Made by a program: the position numbers and the translations under genes. A stretch of 5,559 nt of DNA from Dethiosulfatibacter sp. (lineage in GTDB: Bacteria; Bacillota; Clostridia; Tissierellales; Dethiosulfatibacteraceae): the NCBI GenBank assembly GCA_030591825.1, contig JAUVAG010000107.1, forward strand, positions 1-5,559, given 5' to 3'. Position 1 is the first letter of the stretch; the number at the start of each line of letters is the position of its first letter. The notes below the pieces were generated by a model. That model had not been told where the DNA came from and did not search any database. It worked only from the letters and a program-made list of their open reading frames with translations. Positions 1 to 5,559 of this stretch are shown piece by piece.

Positions 1-759
<759 letters not shown>

Positions 760-768
760 CTAATAATA

Positions 769-1419
769 TTACATATTCATTTGTTTAGCAACTTCTTCTG
801 CGAAATTTTCCTCTTTCTTCTCTAAACCTTCGCCAACTTCGTATCTTGTAAATCTTCTGATTATAAGATTTTCACCAATTTTAGCGATTAACTCATTTAA
901 TAAAACTTGAATTGTTTTATCAGTATCTTTTATGAAAGTCTGGTTCAATAAGCAGTTCTCATCATAGAACTTCTTGATTCTTCCTTCAACCATCTTATCA
1001 ACTATTTTTTCTGGTTTTCCTTCATTCAATGCCTGCTCTCTAAGGATAGATTTTTCCTTTTCTATTACATCGGCAGGAACTTCTTCAGGCTTGAGATATG
1101 TAGGGTTTTGCGCTGCAATCTGCATAGCTACATCTTTAGCAAAGTCTTGGAATTCTTTGTTCTTTGCAACAAAGTCAGTTTCACTGTTTACTTCAATAAT
1201 AACACCTATTCTATTACTGTGGATATAAGATGCAACTATTCCTTCTGCTGCAATTCTGTCTGATTTCTTAGCTGCCTTTGACAATCCTTTTTTTCTCAAA
1301 AAGTCAATTGCCTTGTCAAGATCACCATCTGTTTCTACTAATGCATTTTTGCAATCAAGCATTCCTGCTGCAGTTATTTGTCTCAATTCTTTAACCATTG
1401 CTGCTGTATAATTTGCCAT
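769..1419 (-). CDS. tsf: Translation elongation factor Ts
   Basis: A complete 216-residue EF-Ts, the cytoplasmic exchange factor that releases GDP from EF-Tu so it can rebind GTP and aminoacyl-tRNA. The N-terminal UBA-like helical domain (about residues 1-54) contains [19 protein letters not shown]. It is followed by the family's conserved SETDFVAKN segment (79-87); in known EF-Ts the TDFV core contacts the EF-Tu GTPase domain. Later marks are [12 protein letters not shown] (154-165) and the short acidic end. The length matches the compact EF-Ts of clostridia and Thermotoga rather than the ~283-residue proteobacterial form. The start is fixed by AGGAGG five bases upstream (1425-1430). Expected neighbours are rpsB upstream (111-base gap with an attenuator-like hairpin) and pyrH downstream. 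Confidence 0.98.
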   Translation of the reverse strand: MANYTAAMVKELRQITAAGMLDCKNALVETDGDLDKAIDFLRKKGLSKAAKKSDRIAAEGIVASYIHSNRIGVIIEVNSETDFVAKNKEFQDFAKDVAMQIAAQNPTYLKPEEVPADVIEKEKSILREQALNEGKPEKIVDKMVEGRIKKFYDENCLLNQTFIKDTDKTIQVLLNELIAKIGENLIIRRFTRYEVGEGLEKKEENFAEEVAKQMNM

Positions 1420-1424
1420 GTTAA

Positions 1425-1430
1425 CCTCCT
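1425..1430 (-). promoter_or_regulatory. Ribosome binding site of tsf
   Basis: A perfect AGGAGG on the minus strand, five bases (TTAAC) before the ATG at 1419. It lies immediately after the U-rich tail of the upstream hairpin, so termination and translation initiation signals are packed together. Confidence 0.85.
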
Positions 1431-1480
1431 AATAATAAAAGGTAAGTTAGACAAGGGATTTAATCCCTTTCCCCTTACCT
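1431..1480 (-). terminator. Attenuator or partial terminator between rpsB and tsf
   Basis: Minus-strand RNA from 1480 can form an outer 7-bp stem, AGGUAAG (1480-1474) with CUUACCU (1446-1440). Inside it is a 6-bp stem, AAGGGA (1469-1464) with UCCCUU (1458-1453), around the loop UUAAA. The two stems are joined by an internal loop (GGGA against GUCUAA). The 3' side runs straight into UUUUAUUAUU (1440-1431), a moderate U-tract. This has the form of a Rho-independent terminator. Because tsf has no obvious promoter of its own, I infer partial read-through that lowers tsf expression relative to rpsB; partial termination between these two genes is known in E. coli. Confidence 0.6.
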
Positions 1481-1500
1481 AAACTTTATATTTTTCTATT

Positions 1501-1536
1501 AACTTATATTTTTTATTTAACTTATATTTTTTATTT
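1501..1536. repeat. 18-bp tandem duplication across the rpsB stop codon
   Basis: AACTTATATTTTTTATTT occurs twice back to back, at 1501-1518 and 1519-1536 on the plus strand, followed by a partial third start (AACTT at 1537). The second copy contains the rpsB stop (TAA at 1531-1533) and its last Lys codon; the other lies entirely in the 3' untranslated gap. The duplication leaves the protein end unchanged. Confidence 0.85.
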
Positions 1537-2322
1537 AACTTCTTCAGGTGCTTTAACTTCAGCTACTTTAACTTCAGCTACTTTAACTTCAGCTACTTTA
1601 ACTTCAGCTACTTGTGCTGGCTCTACATCTTCAAGTTGAAATCCCTGCTTTGCTTCAAGAACTGCATCTGCCATAGTAGCTGTTAAAAGCTTGACCGCTC
1701 TTATTGCATCGTCATTTCCTGGAATTACATGATCAATTTCATCAGGATCACAGTTTGTATCAACAATAGCTATGATAGGAATATCCATTATCTTAGCTTC
1801 GCTTATTGCGATTCTTTCCTTCTTAGGGTCTACAATAAACATTGCTCCTGGAAGTTTGTTCATATTCTTGATTCCACCTAAGAATTTCTCAAGTCTATCA
1901 CCTTCATGTCTCAACTTGATTACTTCTTTCTTAGTCAACATTTCAAACTTACCGTCTGCTTCCATTTGCTCTAGCTGATGAAGTCTGTTGATTCTACTTT
2001 TGATAGTCTTGTAGTTTGTAAGCATTCCGCCTAACCATCTTTGACTTACAAAGTGCATTCCACATCTTTGAGCTTCTTTTTTGATTGATTCCTGAGCCTG
2101 CTTCTTAGTTCCAACAAAAAGAATTTCATCTCCGTTTGCCACAACCTCTTTAACAAACGCATAAGCATCATCTATCAATCCTGTAGTTTTCTGAAGATCT
2201 ATTATATAGATTCCATTTCTTTCAGTAAAGATATACTCCGCCATTTTAGGATTCCATCTTCTAGTTTGGTGTCCGAAGTGAACTCCTGCTTCCAATAATT
2301 TTTTCATACTTAATACTGCCAT
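1531..2322 (-). CDS. rpsB: Small ribosomal subunit protein S2 (uS2)
   Basis: A complete 263-residue S2, which binds late to the 30S head-platform region near protein S1 or its equivalent and the 5' side of the mRNA path. Recognisable blocks are the N-terminal [19 protein letters not shown] (residues 9-27), IYIIDLQKT (38-46), FVGTKKQAQ (69-77), [11 protein letters not shown] (93-103), [11 protein letters not shown] (163-173) and PGNDDAIRA (201-209). The ATG at 2322 is chosen because AAGGAGG lies six bases upstream and S2 proteins begin at this point. The frame is open upstream to a GTG at 2382, but that 20-residue extension is not S2-like. The body ends near residue 235; the tail holds four exact VAEVK repeats (238-257) and then APEEVK, an unusual charged extension. 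The gene leads the rpsB-tsf-pyrH block and has its own promoter. Confidence 0.98.
   Translation of the reverse strand: MAVLSMKKLLEAGVHFGHQTRRWNPKMAEYIFTERNGIYIIDLQKTTGLIDDAYAFVKEVVANGDEILFVGTKKQAQESIKKEAQRCGMHFVSQRWLGGMLTNYKTIKSRINRLHQLEQMEADGKFEMLTKKEVIKLRHEGDRLEKFLGGIKNMNKLPGAMFIVDPKKERIAISEAKIMDIPIIAIVDTNCDPDEIDHVIPGNDDAIRAVKLLTATMADAVLEAKQGFQLEDVEPAQVAEVKVAEVKVAEVKVAEVKAPEEVK
1551..1610. repeat. Four perfect 15-bp tandem repeats inside the rpsB 3' end
   Basis: CTTTAACTTCAGCTA is repeated four times with no mismatch (1551-1565, 1566-1580, 1581-1595, 1596-1610). The 15-base period keeps the frame, and each unit encodes one VAEVK on the minus strand. The identity at silent positions points to recent slippage expansion rather than old conserved structure. 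Copy number would be expected to vary between strains. Confidence 0.97.
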
Positions 2323-2412
2323 TTGTTTCCTCCTTGTTTTTCCTCCAACTAAATCTTCTTCCCAAAGGACCTTTCGGCACACCCTTGGAAATCATCAGCT
2401 GTGTGTAATACC
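2323..2412 (-). promoter_or_regulatory. Candidate structured 5' leader of rpsB mRNA
   Basis: About 90 bases lie between the predicted transcription start (~2412) and the rpsB ATG. The RNA can form a stem of nine pairs with one bulged U (UUUCCAAGG at 2391-2383 with CCUUUGGGAA at 2368-2359). Its 14-base apical loop contains CCGAAAGG, able to make a short stem capped by a GAAA tetraloop. The loop also contains GUGUG (2382-2378), complementary to CACAC just upstream (2405-2401), so a pseudoknot or a competing helix is possible. S2 is known to repress its own mRNA through a leader in proteobacteria; that this is the equivalent element here is inference. Confidence 0.45.
2329..2335 (-). promoter_or_regulatory. 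Ribosome binding site that sets the rpsB start
   Basis: The minus strand reads AAGGAGG, then six bases (AAACAA), then ATG at 2322. A second GGAGG-type match sits about 13 bases further upstream (2342-2346), too far from this ATG to be its main site. This spacing supports the 263-residue form of S2 over the longer open frame. Confidence 0.85.
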
Positions 2413-2418
2413 TGAAGT

Positions 2419-2447
2419 AGTATACCATAACAATAATTGTTTGTAAA
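2419..2447 (-). promoter_or_regulatory. Sigma-A type promoter for rpsB-tsf-pyrH
   Basis: On the minus strand TTTACA (-35, at 2447-2442) and TATACT (-10, at 2424-2419) are separated by exactly 17 bases. TGG directly before the -10 gives an extended TGn element. The -35 box starts two bases after the topA stop codon, so the promoter fills the topA-rpsB gap. The transcription start should be near 2412. Confidence 0.75.
2429..2441. promoter_or_regulatory. Dyad inside the rpsB promoter spacer
   Basis: AACAATAATTGTT is a perfect 6-bp inverted repeat around one central base. It lies wholly between the -10 and -35 boxes and touches the -35. The position suits a repressor operator, but short AT-rich dyads also arise by chance and I recognise no known regulator consensus in it. 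Confidence 0.3.
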
Positions 2448-2449
2448 TA

Positions 2450-4645
2450 TTATTTTTCACAATTATCATTTGTGCATACTAATACTTCTCCATCCTTGGT
2501 TTTTTTCTTAACTTGAAGGCCTCCGCAGGTTGGACACTTTTCATTGACAGGCTCATTCCAAGCTGTAAAATCACATTCAGGATAATTGCTGCATCCGAAA
2601 AACTTCCTTCCTTTTTTCGTTCTCTTTTCCAGTATGTCTCCACCGCACTTAGGGCATTTTACATCAATTGTTTTTTCAATCTGCTTTGTATTCTTGCATT
2701 CCGGATAGTTTGGACAAGCTAGGAACTCTCCGAACCTTCCTTTTTTGATTACCATTCTTGCTCCGCATTTATCGCAATCAACATCACTTACCTTTGCTTC
2801 ACCAGTTTCAGCGTCGTAAGGCATTGTGTTCTTACATTCCGGGTAGTTTGGACAAGCTAGGAATTTTCCAAACCTGCCTTTTTTAACAACCATTTTAGAT
2901 CCGCATTTTTCACAATCGATGTCCGTGACTTCTTCCTCTATTTCAATCTTTTCTATATTCTTATCTGCCTCTATAAGAGCCTTTTCAAATTCAGTGTAGA
3001 ATCCTTCAATAACTTTTTGCCATATGATATTTCCTGATTCCACCTCATCTAACTTGTTTTCAAGGTCCGCTGTAAACTTGTCGTTGATTATACTGCTGAA
3101 ATGCTCAATTAAAAGCTCTGTAACTATTCCACCTATCTCGGTAATGTTAAAAACGCCTTCGTTTTTTACAACATAACCTCTGTTTAAAATAGTTGAAACT
3201 GTAGGAGCGTATGTACTCGGCCTTCCAATTCCCAGTTCCTCCATAGTCTTGACCAGAGAAGCTTCGTTGAATCTTGCTGGAGGATTTGTGAAATTTTGCT
3301 TTTCCAGTATTTTTTTTATCTTGATGTCGGTTCCTTCTTCAAGTTTTGGAAACTCGTCAATCTTGTCCTTTGATGGAAGCACCTTCATATATCCGTCAAA
3401 GAGCTTCTTCTTTCCACTGTATCTAAAGGCATAACCTTCTACATTTATTAAAATTGTAAGATTCTCAAATTCCGCTGATTCCATACATGAAGCCAAAAAT
3501 CTCTTCCAAATAAGCCTGTACAATTTATATTGATCATTTGTAAGGGATTCTTTTATACGGTCTGGATGGTTGTATACAGTCGAAGGTCTTATAGCTTCGT
3601 GAGCATCCTGAATATCATTTTTTTTCTTTGTTTTAAAAACTCTTGAAATATCCACATAATCTTTGCCATAACTATCCTCCAGGTATACAGCAGCCTCTTG
3701 TTTAGCTTCATCCGATATCCTAAAAGAATCCGTCCTTATATAGGTGATAAGACCTGAGGTACCCTGATCTTCTATCTCAACACCTTCATACAACTGCTGA
3801 GCAATCATCATTGTCTTTTTTGTGGAAAAATTCAATTGCCTGTTCGCATCCTGCTGTAATGAACTGGTTGTAAAGGGAGGTGAAGGAGATTTCTTCGTTT
3901 TCTTGTTTGTAATTTTTTCAATTACTCCATATTCCGTACTTTTTAAAACCTCAAGCAACTTGTCAGATTCTTCCTTGTTGTTTATGGTAATCTTTCTAAC
4001 TCTACTGCCATTAAGTTCACCAGCAAATTTTGCTTCCAATGTTTTTTTCTCTCCAAACTCACCATCTATTGTCCAATACTCTTCCGGCACAAAATTCTCA
4101 ATTTCCTTTTCCCTGTCGTAAATCAGTTTCACTGCAACGGATTGAACCCTACCAGCGCTTAGACCTTTTTCTATTTTTCTCCATAATAAAGGGCTTATCT
4201 TGTATCCTACTAATCTGTCAAGTATCCTTCGAGCCTGTTGGGCGTCAACAAGGTCTTGATTAATGCATCTAGGATTTTTCTTTGCGTTTGTAACTGCATT
4301 TTTTGTTATTTCGTTAAAGACAATTCTTATATTGTCTTTTGGATCCAGCTTGAGTATTTCAGCAAGATGCCATGATATTGCCTCTCCTTCCCTGTCGGGG
4401 TCAGTTGCAAGGTATATCTTATCCGCTTTTTTTGCCTCTTTCTTCAATTCCTTTATTATATCGCCCTTACCACGAATAGTAATATAATTGGGATTGAAAT
4501 CATCCTCTATCTCTATACCAAGCTTGCTTTTAGGTAGATCTCTCAAATGACCTACCGATGCTTTTACCTTATAGTTTTTACCTAAGAATTTTGCTATTGT
4601 TTTCGCCTTGGATGGCGACTCCACTATAACCAGGTTTTTAGCCAT
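2450..4645 (-). CDS. topA: DNA topoisomerase I (type IA)
   Basis: A 731-residue type IA topoisomerase, which nicks one strand through a 5'-phosphotyrosine and relaxes negative supercoils. The N-terminal Toprim domain has VIVESPSKAKTI (residues 6-17; E9) and the acidic motif TDPDREGEAI (81-90; D82, D84, E86). The catalytic tyrosine is Y302 in GLITYIRTDS, and downstream are DAHEAIRPS (347-355) and ELGIGRPSTYAP (470-481). The C-terminus carries four Cys4 zinc ribbons: C578/581/598/604, C624/627/644/650, C664/667/685/691 and C704/707/724/729. The first two are nearly identical. Two ATGs stand in tandem (4648 and 4645). The second is preferred because AGGAGG lies five bases before it but only two before the first, and MAKNLVIVES is a usual family start. 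The gene overlaps the dprA end by eight bases, which suggests translational coupling. Confidence 0.98.
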   Translation of the reverse strand: MAKNLVIVESPSKAKTIAKFLGKNYKVKASVGHLRDLPKSKLGIEIEDDFNPNYITIRGKGDIIKELKKEAKKADKIYLATDPDREGEAISWHLAEILKLDPKDNIRIVFNEITKNAVTNAKKNPRCINQDLVDAQQARRILDRLVGYKISPLLWRKIEKGLSAGRVQSVAVKLIYDREKEIENFVPEEYWTIDGEFGEKKTLEAKFAGELNGSRVRKITINNKEESDKLLEVLKSTEYGVIEKITNKKTKKSPSPPFTTSSLQQDANRQLNFSTKKTMMIAQQLYEGVEIEDQGTSGLITYIRTDSFRISDEAKQEAAVYLEDSYGKDYVDISRVFKTKKKNDIQDAHEAIRPSTVYNHPDRIKESLTNDQYKLYRLIWKRFLASCMESAEFENLTILINVEGYAFRYSGKKKLFDGYMKVLPSKDKIDEFPKLEEGTDIKIKKILEKQNFTNPPARFNEASLVKTMEELGIGRPSTYAPTVSTILNRGYVVKNEGVFNITEIGGIVTELLIEHFSSIINDKFTADLENKLDEVESGNIIWQKVIEGFYTEFEKALIEADKNIEKIEIEEEVTDIDCEKCGSKMVVKKGRFGKFLACPNYPECKNTMPYDAETGEAKVSDVDCDKCGARMVIKKGRFGEFLACPNYPECKNTKQIEKTIDVKCPKCGGDILEKRTKKGRKFFGCSNYPECDFTAWNEPVNEKCPTCGGLQVKKKTKDGEVLVCTNDNCEK
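2687..2914 (-). repeat. Duplicated zinc-ribbon module within topA
   Basis: Residues 578-607 and 624-653 of TopA (DNA 2914-2825 and 2776-2687) align without gaps at a 46-codon offset and differ at only a few positions. The DNA is also close: a 20-base stretch is identical at 2706-2725 and 2844-2863. Clostridial TopA proteins often have several such ribbons, so the arrangement is not unusual, but the nucleotide similarity suggests fairly recent duplication or gene conversion. Confidence 0.8.
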
Positions 4646-5282
4646 CATTTCCTCCTTTAGTTACCGTTTCCATATATTTAATAATTTCATTGTTTACAAG
4701 TCTGAATTTCTTCCCGCTACCCTGTACAATTAAACCATCCATTTCCAGAACTGTCAAATTGCTTAGGATTTTATTCATATCATAATCAAGTTTTGTTTCT
4801 ATTTCAGTTATAGATTTTTCACCCGCCATGAGAATTTTAAGAAGTGCAATATGAATTTCATCATAACTGTCAAAATCTGCATGGAAGTTCTTGTTTTCAT
4901 AAGAATCATAGGATAGTTCTTCAAGAATATCCTCAGCACATGTTACGATTTTGGCACCCTCTCTTATAAGACGATTAGCCCCCTTGCTGTAAATGCTATC
5001 GATATTTCCTGGAACTGCAAAGACTTCCTTTCCCTGTTCAGCTCCGCGAGTAGCTGTTATAATAGAGCCGCTCTTAATTCCAGCCTCAACTACAAGAACT
5101 CCATCTCCAAGTCCACTGATTATCCTATTTCTCAATGGGAAATTAAATCCCATAGGATGTGTTCCAGGAGCAAATTCACTAATTAAGCATCCTTTCTCTT
5201 CTATATCATAATAGAGTTTCTTATTTTTTGCAGGATATATGACATCTATACCCGAACCAAGTACTGCAACTGTGAAGTTCCC
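4638..5282 (-). CDS. dprA: DNA-processing protein DprA, 5'-truncated at an abrupt junction
   Basis: The minus-strand frame ends at TAA (4640-4638) and encodes the C-terminal ~214 residues of DprA (Smf), the cytoplasmic protein that loads RecA on single-stranded DNA taken up in transformation. Clear marks of the second half of its Rossmann fold are AVLGSGIDVIYP, LISEFAPGTHP, FPLRNRIISGL, KSGSIITA, GKEVFAVPGNI and GANRLIREGAKIV. A winged-helix domain (about 4689-4865) follows, as in many DprA proteins. The frame continues past 5282 to an ATG at 5492 and on to the window end. Those upstream residues lack everything expected before AVLG in DprA, notably the GSR and SGxAxGID motifs, so I stop the gene near 5282. 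Full DprA is usually about 300-370 residues. The end of the gene overlaps topA and contains its ribosome binding site. Confidence 0.88.
   Translation of the reverse strand, partial: GNFTVAVLGSGIDVIYPAKNKKLYYDIEEKGCLISEFAPGTHPMGFNFPLRNRIISGLGDGVLVVEAGIKSGSIITATRGAEQGKEVFAVPGNIDSIYSKGANRLIREGAKIVTCAEDILEELSYDSYENKNFHADFDSYDEIHIALLKILMAGEKSITEIETKLDYDMNKILSNLTVLEMDGLIVQGSGKKFRLVNNEIIKYMETVTKGGNDG
4651..4656 (-). promoter_or_regulatory. Ribosome binding site of topA, inside the dprA 3' end
   Basis: AGGAGG on the minus strand lies within the last codons of dprA (encoding Lys-Gly-Gly). It is two bases from the ATG at 4648 and five from the ATG at 4645, which favours 4645 as the topA start. Confidence 0.8.
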
Positions 5283-5290
5283 TCTTTCCA
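5276..5290. other. Junction between dprA and unrelated sequence
   Basis: DprA residues are recognisable up to about the GNFTVAVLG segment (coding 5282 downward), and the plus-strand kinase-like frame is open from 5276 upward. The breakpoint must be in or very near this interval. No insertion-sequence end, long repeat or tRNA is visible at it. It may be an assembly or cloning chimera, or a real deletion or inversion endpoint. Confidence 0.6.
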
Positions 5291-5559
5291 ACAGAAAATA
5301 AACAATTTCTGGCAAAGGGAAAGGGTAAAAACTCTTTAAACACCTATCGATCATTTTATGTTGATGGCGAACGATTGTTTGAGAAAATTTATCTAAAGGA
5401 TTCGGATGATTTTCTAAAGTCTCAATTTTTTTATCAGGAGGTATTTCCCAGGCTAGATCCACAAGAAATAAAAGCTCCTCAATTGGTTGCATCTGAAACA
5501 GGTAAAAAACTTTGTGTGGAGTATTTTGAATATATCGACTTTGGGGATTTATCGGGTGC
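5276..5559 (+). CDS. Fragment of a possible phosphotransferase/kinase-like protein, both ends missing
   Basis: The plus-strand frame is open from just after a TGA (5273-5275, inside dprA) to the window edge, about 94 codons, with no ATG near its left end. The translation has a natural look: YRSFYVDGERLFEKIYLKD, FFYQEVFPRLD, IKAPQLVAS and KKLCVEYFEYIDFGDL. The order resembles the N-lobe of aminoglycoside-phosphotransferase-like kinases: a strand with a lysine (FEKIY), a helix with a glutamate (YQEVFPRL), a P-x-L strand and a hydrophobic hinge strand (VEYFEYI). That assignment is tentative and no catalytic loop is in the window. It faces the opposite way to every other gene and starts where DprA homology stops, so it probably lost its 5' end at the junction. 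The opposite strand is also open here, but its translation resembles nothing I know. Confidence 0.5.

Noticed and set aside
1551..1610. Short direct repeats considered as a CRISPR array
   Set aside because: The 15-bp units are back to back with no spacers and lie in frame inside rpsB.
2323..2382. A 20-residue N-terminal extension of S2 starting at GTG 2382
   Set aside because: S2 proteins begin at MAVxxMKxLLEAG, the ATG at 2322 has a well-spaced AAGGAGG, and the extension would run through the structured leader and over that ribosome binding site.
3822..4263. Overlapping plus-strand frames antisense to topA
   Set aside because: They overlap strongly conserved topoisomerase sequence, read as low-likelihood hydrophobic proteins, and overlap each other in different frames.
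5283..5492. Minus-strand frame upstream of DprA taken as its N-terminus (ATG at 5492)
   Set aside because: It lacks the GSR and SGxAxGID motifs that must precede AVLGSG in DprA, is too short for the missing half, and lies antisense to a better-looking plus-strand frame. The frame stays open to the window end, probably by chance.

Overview
The window looks like a chromosomal piece of a low-G+C Gram-positive bacterium, most likely a clostridium-related Firmicute. The bases are AT-rich, every gene has a strong AGGAGG-type ribosome binding site, and the gene order dprA-topA-rpsB-tsf-pyrH is the usual Firmicutes housekeeping order. I cannot name a genus. In many Clostridium genomes codY lies between topA and rpsB; here the gap is 127 bases and holds no codY.

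All the housekeeping genes read on the minus strand, so transcription runs from right to left. From the right: a 5'-truncated dprA (to 4638) overlaps the start of topA (4645-2450). A promoter and a structured leader (about 2447-2323) precede rpsB (2322-1531). A hairpin with a U-rich tail separates rpsB from tsf (1419-769). A 60-base gap with a small hairpin leads to pyrH, which starts at 708 and runs off the left edge with 236 codons and no stop. pyrH is open to the edge, so an ORF search that requires a stop codon would miss it.

The right end is abnormal. DprA homology begins abruptly at about 5282. The remaining ~280 bases do not encode the N-terminal half of DprA. They carry instead a plus-strand frame (5276-5559) that reads like the N-lobe of a phosphotransferase-type kinase and has no start codon. 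Two unrelated genes, facing opposite ways and each missing its 5' end, meet at one point. That indicates either an assembly or cloning chimera or a real rearrangement breakpoint.

Functionally, the core is a DNA-processing pair (DprA for incoming single-stranded DNA, TopA for supercoil relaxation) followed by a translation and nucleotide block: ribosomal protein S2, elongation factor Ts and UMP kinase. The rpsB-tsf-pyrH block appears to have its own promoter and at least one internal attenuation site. I see no clear novel system. The best leads are the junction near 5282, the 15-base in-frame repeat in the S2 tail, and the rpsB promoter/leader.
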